In this document: one piece after another, positions 21,746-34,545 of the stretch | Layout: each line of letters starts with the position of its first letter | Numbering within the stretch: the stretch's first letter is position 1 | Source: Heliopora coerulea | Taxonomy: Eukaryota; Cnidaria; Anthozoa; Scleralcyonacea; Helioporidae | Assembly: GCA_030142905.1 (NCBI GenBank) | Contig: JASJOG010000502.1 | Coordinates: 62,001 to 126,000 of the forward strand | DNA length: 64,000 bases | Reading direction: 5' to 3' | Position numbers and translations under genes: made by a program | The notes under the pieces: model-generated | Databases searched by the model: none | The model's input: the letters and a program-made list of their open reading frames with translations, nothing else | What the model was told of the DNA's origin: nothing

Positions 21746-24700
21746 TCTGGACTGTTACCTTGGTGTGGTGGGGAGGCTTCCGTTACTTAATGATCCTGAG
21801 AGCTATACTGGTGGGAGCTTAGGCTCCTGGTAGGGTCACCCTTGCCAGGCAGGTCAAAGGAGAGGTCAGACAAAATGTAGTCCGGCGGTGGTGTAACCTA
21901 AAACTCACTAACCTCTAATGTGTTAAAATGATAGAAAGCAATATACCGAATAACGGCGTAAATAAAACCGGAACTTCATGTGAAGGTGTCTCGCCCGGAA
22001 GATGCCCAGTGGTGCAGCAGCGCTGGCCTAGTCGTCATCATGCTACTGCTGCAAATGCTAGATTGAAATGGTCTAAGGATGTCAATGTTATAGTTATGGA
22101 ATGCTTTTTCGTAAGCAGACCTTTTACAGATGATGGAATACCAATTCGTGAGTATCGTCAAATGATGTACAGGACGTGGCGAGAGAGATAACGGAACAGA
22201 GACTAGTTGACCAGGCGAGAGCAATTAGAAAAAATGAGTGGTTAACAACAGTCGAACTGGAAGAAATAAAGAGGCGTGTACTACAGGAAGAGACGGATGG
22301 AGAGATACAAAATCCAGAACAAGAATTGAGTGAGGAGCCAGACATTGAAGAAGAGCATATAAGAACAGATAGAGATGATACAGAGGAAGAGCAGAAGGTC
22401 GGAGCAGAGAGGCTTGTAACAGATGACATTGAACATGCCACAAAAGAGGAGAAAAACATAGTTAACAGAATTATAGAACTGATGAGCGAGCAAGTTGATA
22501 GAAGTTGGAATTTAAAGAAAGTAGATAGGGTGAAAGTTTTAAAAGAAACAAAAAGGGCATATAAGGTATTGAAGTATATCAAAACAAGCAATACCCCAGA
22601 AGCAAACAGATTGCTAAAAGCTGTCGGCTTATATGTGGCAGAAAGATTAGGGATTGGGAATGAAAGAAGAGGAAAGAGGAATGGGGAACCATGGTGGAAG
22701 AGAAGGATCGAAAGAGACATCAAAAGAGACATCAAAAGATTAAGAAAATACATTGGAGTATTAGAACGGAAAAAAAGAGGAGAGCTAAGAAGAGAAGTAT
22801 CAAATGTTGCTGGAGAGAAGATATAAGATCAAAAGTAAAGGTGTGACTCTTGTATTGGAAGAGCTGAAGGAAAGCGCCATTGCAAAAAAAGGAAAGATGA
22901 AGAGATACGAACAAAGAATAAAGCAATACCGGAAGAATAGAATGTTCAGTGTTGATCAGAAGATGGTTTATCAAGAATTGAGCGAAGCTAGCAGACAGGA
23001 GATCGTACCAGACATTGAAGAAAGCAGGACATTTTGGGGAAGTATGTGGGACAACAAAATGAAACATAATGACAGGGCAGAATGCTTACAAGAATTAAAA
23101 GAACATATAAGCCATCCTAGACAAGAAGACCTACATATTAACCAAACTAAGGTTGAGGTGCAGTGCAGAAAGATGCCTAATTGGAAAGCGCCGGGCCAGA
23201 TGGGGTGTAGGGGTTTTGGTTTAAGAAATTAACAACTTGCCATCACAGAATAGCAGAGCAATTGGAGGGGATATTAAATGAAGATGGAGAACTTCCGGAA
23301 TGGATGACATGTGGCAGACCAGTGCTTTGTGTAAAAGACCCCGCAAAAGGCAACGCTGTTGACAATTTTAGACGTGTATCGTGTCCTCCGGTGATGTGGA
23401 AACTTGTGACTGGTATTATTGCAGAAAGTATGTACGATTTGCTAGACTCCAACAAAATCCTACCAAACGAACTGAAAGGCTGCAAAACACAATGTAGAGG
23501 AATCAAAGACCAGTTGCTCATTGATAAGTTGGTGCTTAAAGATTGCATAAAAAGACACACTAACCTAGCAATGGCATGGTTAGATTATCAAAAAGCGTAC
23601 GACATGGTACCACATTCATGGATTGAGGAATGTTTGAAAATGTTTGGAATTGCCAAAAACGTGGAACAATTTGTATGTAATAACATGATGAAATGGAAAA
23701 CAGAATTGTCTGCTTGTGGAGAGAGTTTAGGAGAAGTAAATATTTCAAGAGGTATATTTCAGGAAGATAGTTTGCCACCGCTGTTGTTCGTGCTTTGTGT
23801 GGCACCCCTTAGCCTTATCTTAAGGAAAGTGAAGGCAGGATATGAATTTCAGGGTCGAAAGAAAAAGATCAATCATTTGTTGTATATGGATGACCTCAAA
23901 TTATATGGCAAAAGCGGGGAACAGATCGACTCTTTGGTGAAGACAGTCCATCTATTCAGTAAGGATATTGGCATGGAATTTGGAATTAAGAATTGCGGGG
24001 TATCAATTCTAAAGAAGGAAAAGATTGCCGAGTGTGACGGAGTGGTATTGCCGAACGGAGAAGTAATGAAAGTGATTGAACAAGAGGGATACAAATACCT
24101 GGGCATCTTGGAGATAGATAAATTAATGGAAGAAGAAATGAGATCAAAGTTTAAAAAGGAGTATTTGCGGAGGTTGAGGTTGGTCAAGAAGTCGAAACTA
24201 AACGGCAGAAACAAAATGCAAGCGGTGAACACGTGGGCAGTCTCACTACTTAGGTATGGTGCAGGAATCGTTACCTGGAACGATCAAGAAATAAAGAGCT
24301 TGGATAGAAAAACGAGAAAAATATTGACCATGTATGGAGATTTTTACCCCAAGAGTGATGTAAACAGGTTATATTTGCCGAGAAAAAAAGGTGCTAGAGG
24401 ATTCATAAGCTGCGAGTCTGGTATTAGATCAGAGGAGAATGGTGTCGGATAGTACATCAAAAATGCAGTAAAACTATTGTTGGTTGAAGTAAGAGAAAGA
24501 GAAGTTATCACGACTGAGAATAGTATGCCAAAGTAACAGTATAAGAGCAGAGAAGTTGAAGAAAGAGAACAAAGATGGATAGGTAAAAGAATGGACAGTT
24601 CAACAGGGAGAAAAGTGAAGACATAGACAAGGAAAATTTGTGGTGGTGGCTACAAGAGTGATTTGAAACCGGAAACGAAAGCCCTAATATGTGCAGCACA

Positions 24701-25430
24701 AGAACAGGCGATAAGTACTAACTATACCAAGTTCAAAATTGATAAATCCGTAGACTCACAGTTATGCAGACTTTGCAGGGGAAAAGGAGAAAGTGTGGGA
24801 CATCTGGCAAGCAAGTGCACAAAACTTGCACAACGAGAGTACAGAAGTCGACATGATAATGTAACAAGAATTATACGTTGGAAAATATGTGGAAAACACG
24901 ATCTAGAAAGAGCGAACAAGTGGCATGAACATGCCCCCAGGGAGTAGAGACGGATAAAGTAAGAGTTTTTTGGGATTTTATGATTCAGTGCGACACGAGA
25001 TAGAATGCCGAAAGCCAGATATAGTAGTAGTAGACAAAGTCGAAAAGAAATGTGCAATAATTGATGTAGGCACACCAGGAGACAACAGAATTGGTGAGAA
25101 AGAAACAGAAAAGATAGAAAAGTACCAAGCATTGAAACGAGAGATTAAGAACCTGTGGTCAATGAAAAAGGTAGAAGTAATTCCAGTTGTCATTTGAGCC
25201 TTGGGCTGTGTAAGCATAAAGTTTGAACAATGGATTGAGAGGATTGGAATAACAGTGAACGTTGAGGATATCCAGAAAACGACACTTCTTGGAACAGCAA
25301 GAATTTTAAGAAGAGTGCTAGAAAACTAGTGGTAACAGTGCCACCTTAGTCTACTGGTTGTAGACAGCTGGCACTGATGAATATCGGTTCCACAGCAAAC
25401 CATGCGAATAAGAAAATAATGATAATAATA
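21746..25430 (+). pseudogene. R2-like RLE retrotransposon, nearly full-length (copy 2)
   Basis: A 5' UTR-like leader (21746-21927) is followed by an N-terminal domain (NARLKWSKDVNVIVMECFF, TEQRLVDQARAIRKNEWLTT), RT boxes ([47 protein letters not shown]), thumb ([31 protein letters not shown]), the zinc knuckle CRLCRGKGESVGHLASKC and the nuclease CRKPDIVVVDK...CAIIDVGTPGD. At least five breaks occur: shifts near 22180, 22805, 23200 and 24960 and stops between 24452 and 24663. Box B has Glu where QGDSL usually has Gly. The 3' end is an AATAATGATAATAATAAT tail at about 25415. It cannot make a single protein as it stands. Confidence 0.85.
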
Positions 25431-25431
25431 A

Positions 25432-27400
25432 TAATTAATGGATGCAAAGACCAATTGCTCATCAACAAAATGATCCAAGAGAACTGCTATAAAACAAAAC
25501 GCAACCTTGGCACGGCTTGGATTGATTATCGCAAAGCCTTTGATAGTGTCCTTCATTCTTGGATACTTAAGTCGCTGGAATTGTACAAAATATCCCCTGT
25601 AATAATAAACTTTTTGAAACACAGTATGACGCAATGGAAGACAACTCTTTGCCTCAGTCACTCAAATGTAACAGCAAAGTTCCAAAAAGTCTCAATACGC
25701 CGAGGTATATTTCAAGGAGATTTCCTTTCCCCACTTTTATTTTGCATCGCTCTCATCCCCTTATCTCAAGAACTAAATAACGCCAACTATGGGTATAAAA
25801 TCAAAGAAGATAAATTTAACCACCTTTTTTATATGGACGACCTAAAGCTTTTTGCTAAAGATGATAACGAACTCGAAGGGCTGTTGAAAACTGTGAAGTC
25901 ATATAGTGATGACATCGAAATGGAATTTGGCCTTGATAAATGTGCCAAACTAACTATAAAGAGAGGGAAAATAACTGAAACTAACAACCTAAATCTTGAC
26001 GTTAGCACTTAAATAAAAGAATTAAATCAAGAACAGGCATACAAATATCTCGGGTTTAACGATGGGGGCGGACTACTACATAATCAAATGAAAGAGAAAG
26101 TCAGAAAAGAATATTACAGTCGTCTGCGACTAATTCTGAACACAGAACTAAACTCAAAAAACAGAATAACTGCGATCAATGGTTTGGCAGTGCCCGTCGT
26201 ACAATACAGCTTCAATGTTGTAAACTGGACAGTACAAGACATCAAGCGAATGGACACCAAAACCCGCAAACTCTTGACCTGTCATCGGATGCATCATCCA
26301 AAAGCTGATGTAGACAGAATTTACCTACCAAGAACTGATGGCAGTAGAGGTCTTATTGACTTCGAAATGTCCTATAAAACAACAACTGGACTGAAAACAT
26401 ATTTGCAGAACTCTGAAGACTGGATGCTGAAATGTGTTTTTGTGCATGAAAAAAGTAAAAAGCTATCTTCTGTGGCAAAAAAAGTGATAAATATATGCAT
26501 AAGATTGCCCTCGGTGGTTGGAGCGTCCAACCGGTCATCAAAGGGTTGCGGGTTCGATCCCCGTCTTGGGCTCGGAAAACATTTTCTGAGTATCGAGCTT
26601 GAAGATCGTTCGTCTACCTCATTGCCCTAGATTATGTCAACATCCAGGAAGATACACAAACACCAACAAGAGCAGCTAAAAATCTAAAAACGAAAGCAAA
26701 ACAGGCAACAATAGAAAAACTCAGAACAAGCTGGCAAGAAAAGCCTTTGCATGGCCAATATCCCACTCGCACCAAACATGCTGATGTAAATAAATCACAC
26801 ACCCATCAGTGGTTGCACACTACAGGATTTAAAGCCAAAACGGAAGGCTTCATGCTTGCAGCCCAAGATCAGCGCCTCCCTCCCAAAAACTATCAGACGA
26901 ATATTAATAAGAAAAATAATGACTCAAAGTGCAGAATTTGTGATACCTACTCTGAAACCATAGATCATCTTGTATCGGGCCGTCCAACCCTTTCTCCAAG
27001 TGAATACAAAAGACGACATGACAGGGTAGGCCAATACATTTACTGGAAAATTTGCCAGCACTATGGAAAAGAAGTGGGGAAAACCTGGTACAAACATCAT
27101 CCTGACCCTGTGACAGATATAGGGAACACAACTATTCTTTGCGATTTCTCTGTCCACATGGACAGGACCATAGAGGCCAACAGACCAGATTTTGTCATAA
27201 AAGACAAAAATGGCAAACTCTGGTACTTGATAGACATGGTCGTACCATCTGATTGTAATATAGCAGTAAAATATATGATAAGTTATCGAAATACAAAGAC
27301 CTTGAAATAGAAATACAAAAGATGTGGGCCATGAAAGTAACCATCCATACCAGTAGTGGTAGGGGCTGATGACGTGTATATACAGATATCAAAGGAATAA
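25432..27400 (+). pseudogene. R2-like RLE retrotransposon, 5'-truncated (copy 3)
   Basis: It starts inside the RT directly after the tail of copy 2: GCKDQLLINKMIQEN, LGTAWIDYRKAFDSVLHSW, RRGIFQGDFLSPLLF, HLFYMDDLKLFAK, GLDKCAKLTI, YLPRTDGSRGLIDFEMS. A SINE at 26505-26620 interrupts it. Beyond the SINE come HTHQWLHTTGFKAKTEGF, the knuckle CRICDTYSETIDHLVSG (last Cys replaced by Gly), EYKRRHDRVGQYIYWKIC and ANRPDFVIKDK...WYLIDMVVPSD. A stop occurs at 26010-26012. It ends in an AATAATGATAATAAT tail at about 27400. Most domains are readable over long frames, so this copy is less eroded than copies 1 and 2. Confidence 0.85.
26505..26620 (+). mobile_element. SINE family A inside R2-like copy 3
   Basis: tRNA-like head with the B box GGTTCGATCCCCG and the family tail TTTTCTGAGTATCGAGCTTG then GATCGTTCGTCTAC. 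It enters the retroelement reading frame after VAKKVINIC, and the frame runs on through the SINE as GCGFDPRLGLGKHF. Confidence 0.85.
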
Positions 27401-27426
27401 TGATAATAATGGCAACAGTGTTTTAG

Positions 27427-28520
<1,094 letters not shown>

Positions 28521-28554
28521 CTCTTTTCTGACAGGATCAGTCTTCCTTTATTTC

Positions 28555-28743
28555 GCTCTCGCCAATGCCAGAATATTTCACTACGTCAAGGGTAGACCTC
28601 AAACTGGGAAAGATTTAACAATCTGAATTAGAACTTTGTCAATCAACTTTTTCCCAGCAGAATACGACTTCTATGATTTAACTCTGGCTAACGCAAGACG
28701 ATTTTACTCGTCAAGGGGAGACATCTCGTCGGGAAGGAGTTAA
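28555..28743 (+). mobile_element. MITE, about 95 bp, plus a partial copy
   Basis: 28649-28743 runs from AACTTTTTCCC to GGGAAGGAGTTAA (imperfect inverted ends) and holds the family core CTCTGGCTAACGCAAGACG and TTTTACTCGTCAAGGGGAG. A partial relative lies at 28555-28625. Further copies occur at 17930-18010, about 40265-40370 (minus), 42957-43050 (minus) and 47935-48035. Confidence 0.7.
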
Positions 28744-28794
28744 TGATAAAAAAGTCAAATATTTATATTCACGTGAACATGTTTGATGATTTAG

Positions 28795-28955
28795 GAACAC
28801 CGATAAACTGGCCTCCAGAGTATCTTACACAGAAAAAGTTTGATCCACGTAAAGAAACTACGTGGGTTTTGGGAAGTGTGCTCTTTGCTCTGGTAAATGG
28901 TTGCAGACCTTATGCAGGGATATCTCATGCCTTGAGTTATCCACTGATGTTCTAA
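28795..28955 (+). CDS. Kinase gene exon: P+1 loop and helix F
   Basis: The acceptor is GATTTAG at 28788-28794. Its first two bases complete the Gly codon left by the donor at 8791, giving KVGTPINWPPEYLTQKKF, then TTWVLGSVLFALVNGCRPYAG. The pattern GT...PPE(Y/W)...W.LG..L is the activation-segment end and helix F of a kinase, and the W-LG segment with no preceding Asp is PIM-like. The frame ends in TAA at 28953-28955, of which the last two bases belong to an inserted fold-back element. The rest of the C-lobe (helices G-I) is not visible, so the gene is truncated here or continues by a path I cannot see. The intron before this exon is 20,003 bp. Confidence 0.9.
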
Positions 28956-29195
28956 AGTAAATGGTTTGAACCTGGTTTGAATCGTGACATCTTTGTGGAA
29001 GTTGATCGTCCAGGTTAGTGTAGTCTTGAGAAAGACTGTAGGTGGAAGTGACTGACGTTTCGACAGCCTTAGCGGCGGTCATCGTTTTGACTCTGAAGAT
29101 GACCGCCGCCAAGAACTGTCGAAACGTCAGTCACTTCCACTAACAGTCTTTCTCAAGACTACACTAACCTGGACGATCAACTTCCACAAACATGT
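28954..29195. mobile_element. Fold-back element inserted in the last kinase exon, 12-bp TSD
   Basis: The arms pair around a centre near 29085: TTGATCGTCCAGGTTAGTG on the left matches its complement near 29150-29185. The 12-bp direct repeat CACTGATGTTCT flanks it at 28942-28953 and 29196-29207. The left end (AAAGTAAATGGTTTGAACC) is shared by the copy at 58527-58690. Without it the kinase frame would read about eight codons further before a stop. Confidence 0.85.
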
Positions 29196-29207
29196 CACTG
29201 ATGTTCT

Positions 29208-30349
29208 ATCAGGACGTTTCGCCAGGTCGGTATTAACTTATTAATAATGATAATAATAATAATATATTCATTATTATTTATTATTATTAAATAATAATAA
29301 TAATAAAAATAATAAACTGGATTAGTACTAGCACAACCTCAGCCTACTACGGGAATGTGAACGCTCTCCCCACCGAAATCTGGGGTAACACCTTTGGCAT
29401 GTGCCAGCAACCACTAAGCGAACGGTGGATAAGACTCTAGCTTTGGATGGCAGCTTACCTAAGAGAAGGAAACTCCGAAATAAAACCAGACATAGGTAGG
29501 CAGGGCATTGATATCGAAACCAGTGATCTTTATAAAACGAGCAGGCTTTGATGAGATGACCGAGGGAATGGCGCCACTGCCTTGCCGGATGGGTAGACAG
29601 GTAGCCAAAAGCCTCAGCTTGCCAGAATTGGCCGGCAGCTGCAAGAGGTGTGGGCATACCTGCCCTGTTAGCCCAAGGACCAGAAGACAATCTGTACAGC
29701 AGGCTGATGCTTCTGACCTTGGATGGTTGCGGATAAAACAGCCTTAAATGCTGAAATAGATAAGGACTAATCTAAGAATAAAACAATTTTAAGATTTCAC
29801 TCTTGCAGTAGCACATTTAAACTCACCTTAAAAGGTTGGAAGTTGAGGTTCGCCTAATATTTTCAGGAACGTTTCTCTACTCCTCGCAGGTACGAAACGA
29901 CTGAAAAGAAGAAATAAATGTTGGTGTGGTGCTTACCATCTAATGCGCGTTACTCCGTGTGGACGTTCAACTTTACCTAATAAGATTGAGTTTAATGCAG
30001 TGTGCTTGGGTCTGTGCCCTTTTCAATGTTACAGGGCCGTTGTCCAGCGCCTTTTCGTTGCGGCCAGCGCCATTAGTGTTGCAGCTAGCGCCATTAGTGT
30101 TGCAGCTAGCGCCATTAGTGTTGCGGCCAGTGCCTTTCCCGTTGCGTCCGGCATCCTTTATGTCAACTGCAGTGCTCCTGAACAGGCTCCAATCGATTGG
30201 TCGTTAATTGCCCGAATATCTTCCGGTTTCGCTGGGAGGCCGCTAATATGTAAATTGTCTGGTAGAATTTCATCCTGAGCGCTAATATTTAGCCAAGGAA
30301 CCTGTTTGAACCTAGAAGTACATCAGTGGTCCTTCCGTGTGTTAACGTT
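29208..30349. other. Microsatellite and unidentified repeat-like DNA
   Basis: An (AAT)n tract occupies about 29240-29312. The segment 29320-29760 has a GC-richer, retroelement-like composition but no recognisable domain on either strand. At 30067-30135 a 21-bp unit (GCCATTAGTGTTGCAGCTAGC) is repeated about three times. No gene is supported. Confidence 0.5.
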
Positions 30350-30786
30350 TCCGTGCCTTGGAATACTTGGTCATCGATAATGAAATAAGACAAACGCTTG
30401 GAAATAAATGACCAGTAATATCATGAGGGCCAATACGAAACTACTACTACATAGAGCAAGTGCCTTTTGTTTATGGAGGTAGTGTAAGGCTCTGGTGATA
30501 AGGGTGACTGGGGGAACCACGAGGCAACTTTCTCCCGTCAAGTGTTGTACGAAAAAGTAGACCTCCGCGCACCCCGGTTTCCTATGCCATGAATCGTGCC
30601 GTTTTTGTGATGAAATAATTCGCAAAGCAATCTACGGTGTGTGTGCCGCATGCGCGTTGCAGTGTTGAAACATACGGAGGTGATTTGTCCGACTTCTAGG
30701 TCGATAAGGCGACTTATGAAATCGGCTCTTTCGATTTCAGTACATGGGATCTACTCGACTTCGAGCCCAATTCTGTGTTCCAGATA

Positions 30787-32080
30787 CAGTTGAACCTGTA
30801 TATAACGGCCACCCTCGGGACTTTGAAAAGTAGCCGCTTAATACAGGTGGCCACTTAATACAGGATGACCGAAAATACTCCATGAGGGGCTACTTGGTTG
30901 TGGCCAAATTTCACCAACACCTCATTCAAGAAAAGAATAAGACAAGCAGTACTATTTCAAACAATTTGTATGATAAATAAAACATTTAAATGAAAGGTAC
31001 TAATAACGATAGAATATATAAACCTAATGTCTTAAGGGAAAATAATTCTCTCGCTGAGAGAAAGACATTTACGCTTCTTATTAGACATCGTGGATGAAGT
31101 CCGAAAGTAATCGCAGGCTGCGCCTTGAGCAGTATTGTTTGGGTTCAGCTAAATATTAGAACACATTTATCGCCTTTTTGACAGCTACATCACCAGCGGA
31201 AGCTTTCAATGACACTCTGTTGTCGCTACACTGTTACAATTCTGTCTGAAATTAAGATGTCTATGGAACTTTTTCACGTAGATTCTTATATTCGCGGGTA
31301 CCATGCATGCATGGGTATTTGGGAGCCGAAAGTCGATGAGTTGTTTGAACTGAAACGGGAGCCGCAAAATAAAAAAGACACGAATGCTGTGGCAGTTGCT
31401 CGCCAAAAACGTAAATCAAGATCAACAAGATCAGTTTGCTGTAAGACTGCTTCAAAACCATATTTTCACCCTAACGCAATGATGGACAATTACGAAGTGA
31501 TTGGTCCTGTCCCCAAGTTGATGGCATTATGGCTAACCAAATTTTTGAAACGGCCAACAAACAGCGGAAAAGTTGTTGTAAAGGGCAAGTGCGTTAACAG
31601 AGGTGGAGGTTATGGCCTGGAAATCCCGGCAAGTATACGTTTGAAGGCGATCTATTTTCAATCAAATGGCTGAAGAACAACCTACCTAAAGAGAAGTTTC
31701 GAGTAGAGAATAGCGACACTGAACTGCATGCTAACAATCAATAAATGTTATATAGTGTAGTTATATAGGAAATGTTTTGCTAAATCACAATGTTGACAGA
31801 TCACTTGAACAGAATAAAGTCCATATAAAATGTGATATGCGTGTTTACCTAAATATTCTCGGGTTTCATTTTGAGGGTGGCCGCTTAATACAGGTAAAGA
31901 TAACAACAAAAGACAGACATGGGAGAGTCAAACTGTGGCCGCGGCCGCTTAATACAGGTGGCCGCTTAATACAGGTGACAAATATAGTATTTCTACAGAA
32001 AAAAAATCGGGACTTTGAAAACTGGCCGCTTAATAGAGGGTGGCCGCTTAATACAGGGCTGTTATATACAGGTTCGACTG
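30787..32080. mobile_element. pogo/Tigger-like element B with HIRAN-like gene, inserted in DIRS
   Basis: The TIR starts CAGTTGAACCTGTATATAAC at 30787 and its complement ends at 32080, with TA on both sides (30785-30786 and 32081-32082). Subterminal repeats GGCCGCTTAATACAGG occur twice or more at the left and about five times at the right, and CGGGACTTTGAAAA is shared with element A. No transposase remains. The DIRS frame reads continuously if this element is removed, which proves the insertion. Confidence 0.9.
31257..31744 (+). pseudogene. HIRAN-domain-like protein of pogo element B (one frameshift)
   Basis: It starts at ATG 31257 (MSMELFHVDSYIRGYH). The HIRAN pattern is clear: YIRGYHACMGIWEPK, LFELKREPQNKKDTNAVAVA, VIGPVPKLMALWLTKFLKR, KGKCVNRGGGYGLEIP. 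A one-base shift near 31627 ends the first frame after GLEIP; the other frame continues KYTFEGDLFSIKWLKNNLP to TAA at 31744. The same C-terminal block (GL-x-x-P-x-x-Y-x-F-x-G-x-x-FSI-x-WLK) exists in element A, so it is part of the ancestral protein. Basic linker residues (RQKRKSRSTRS) lie mid-protein. The role is unknown; free-DNA-end binding would be expected from the family. Confidence 0.7.
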
Positions 32081-34545
32081 TATATCTGGTAAATTCTTAA
32101 GGCAATACAGTGCAAATCTCTCTTCGTACCACCGACTTTGGTGATGCTGCGTGTGGCTTGACTGTCGGTAAACCACTTAACGTATGATTGTTGAAGTATA
32201 GGCAAAAATGACTTCAGTGCGTATTCGACTGCGGACAACTCTTTCCAAGTGCCTCTGTCTGCGCTTGTAATTGTCCCATTGTCTACGACATATGTGATCG
32301 CCATTTAAGTTCATATGCGCCCCGCAACCTGATGTGTTGGTGTCTGAATAAACAACGTAATGCGAATAGGTATGGTTGTGGCTGATATCCCCTAACTTCG
32401 CTCGTTCCAAATTGTCCCTCCAGAAGTAAATCTCCCTGATACTGTATTCGTCTAAAGTAAATTTTGAGTCCCAGTCTTTTGCTGCCGCTATTGACTTACT
32501 GTAGTGCCTAGTCATGGGGCAATTGTTTCGCGTGATTGGGCTAGTGGAGATTGTTTTGCCCGTAAATGAGGCTAGTTCTCTTGCCGAAACAGTAAACTAG
32601 TGGTCAATTAGCCGCTGAATTGTTTAGAAAACATGACTGATCCTGCTTTCCGTAATCAGGATGGTGCCGTTGGTAGAACTCCACACTAAACCTAACTAAA
32701 CGATCTTTATAAGGCCCCGTTTTTTAGGTTTGATCTGATGTTGTTTGATAGTTTTAGACAATCGTTACAATTTCTTTTTGTTAACCACCAGTCATCCAGG
32801 CAAAGGACTACGTTCGCCCCTTGAAATCCCCAGTACTTTTCGAGAGGCTTCAGGCATTTTGTAAATATGTAAGGCGCCGTGGATAACCCAAAGCGAAGGA
32901 CGGTAAAGATATAATAGCTAAAGCTTGGCTCGTGGTTCTATTTTCAAGCAAATCCTAGAAACGTTTGGTAATCGGTGTGAATATCAATGTGGTCATAACC
33001 GCTTTTCATAATGAAGAAGATCATATATGAACCTTTTTGGAAATAGAACAGTGCTATTTTCTAGTTCTCGTACTTGATTTTACCTCTTCTTACGTATTTG
33101 TTGATGTGTCTGAAGTCTGCAGTCAGCCTCATTTCCCCCGTTCGGTTGTACTGACACTGACAGAGGATTGGTGACGTAGGTGGTGTGTTGATTTCTAGGA
33201 TTCTGTCTGAATCTAATAGTTTCGAAATGGCCTGTTAGACGAATGCGATGTGAAGTAAGGCTGATTTATTGTTTCTTTGCGTATTCGATGGAGGGGTTTG
33301 TAAGAAGGGGATCTTGTATCCTTCCTGAATTACTAAAAGGACAAATTTAGGCGCCCCAAAACGTTTTCAAAATCCAATGTTACTGTTAAGAGTGCCATTT
33401 ACTTTAGCTGATACAGGCTGTAATTCACGCTCATAATCTTCATATACCTCAGAAATGTACTGGAGTAGGCTGTCGTTGGGTTCTTCACTTTCGAGTAGAT
33501 TCTCCTTGGCTAGTATATCCTCCTGCTCCTCCTCCTGGTCTATTATAATAGGTGGCGTTTGAAAAGGCCAGTCCACTGCGGTTTGGTTGGAGATTAACTG
33601 GTCACGGTGATCTGCAATATTTAGCCCAGTGTCCGAGACGTTGGCAACTGTGACATCGTTGTTCATTTGAACTAAATAAAACGCAGTATCAGGGCTTAGA
33701 GGGCAAATATGTCGGTTCTGTGTTGCGATCGATCGGGGTGGAAGGGTGGGTTGGTAACCACCTGCCTTGGATTGGTATGCGTGAGAGAATGCCGGAATGT
33801 CTGGCATCGCGTTTAAATGATGATGATGGAACAATAGAAAATAGGGGTGTGGTCCTTTGTGGCAAAACATGCAGATGCTTTACGATCGCAAGGAAAAGCA
33901 AATTGGCTTGCATATCAGCGGAAAATACATTGTCTGTCAGTCTGCCTGCTTACCGCGCGAGAGTCTTGGTACCAGGCACGCGGGGTATGTGCAAGTATTG
34001 TTTTAGACTTGATTCTAGTCTATGAGTCACTATGCGACGGTAAAGACATAAACACTAATTAGTCTAATTTGCAAAATTAGTCATCCATAGGAAATATTTT
34101 GATTTAAAAATTACCAGTGAGCTCGATTTCCATATCTGGAATGCTAACTCCCAATCATTCGCACAGGCAAAAAATGAAGCCAAGATGGCCGCCCTTGGAG
34201 AGAATTTTGTACGTTAGTTTCAATCCTCTTAGTGGTCTTGTATGTCAGTTCCAGTCCTTCGCAAGACTTTATTCTTTAGTTTTTGTTTGGTTGGGCTTTG
34301 AAAACATTCACAACCATGGAAAAGTATACAGACGAAATATTACTGGACCAGTTTTACATATTGGAATATTTAAAAGCATTCATTTTACATGTCAATACGT
34401 TTGGAATAAGAATTGTACCAAATTGCGCGAAGATGGTAAACTAACCGTAAAAATAAGGCAAGCACTTGATAGTTTGCTAAAGTAATCTTTCGAAACCGTT
34501 TTATCAGGTGTGTCGTCAGTTTGGAAATTTATTTTGGTGAAAATA

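Larger units (their letters stand above)
30350..33870 (-). pseudogene. DIRS-like retroelement pol (RT-RNase H), split by a pogo element
   Basis: Minus strand. 33870-33367 is an upstream segment of unknown type. From about 33360 down, RT pieces are readable through several stops: EGYKIPFLQTPPS, RILEINTPPTSP, MRLTADFRHINKYV, KSGYDHIDIHTDYQTFLGFA. RNase H follows: SHYVVYSDTNTSGCGAHMN, TWKELSAVEYALKSF, VKWFTDSQA. At 32082 the frame is cut by pogo element B and resumes at 30785 with LEHRIGLEVEWIP, then MRIISSQ-region fragments and HLTGESCLVVPPVTLI, typical of the DIRS RNase H end. No tyrosine recombinase was found downstream. Multiple in-frame stops make it a relic. Confidence 0.8.

Noticed and set aside
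22124..22753. Long Ser/Leu/Phe-rich minus-strand ORFs over the R2-like elements (also 20322-20771, 24722-25132)
   Set aside because: They are antisense shadows of A-rich Lys/Glu-rich coding frames on the plus strand.
29320..29760. Retrotransposon coding segment on either strand
   Set aside because: Composition is retroelement-like but no RT, integrase or nuclease motif could be read in any frame.
34117..34485. 122-codon ORF
   Set aside because: It begins inside a long terminal inverted repeat and has no recognisable domain; likely chance.
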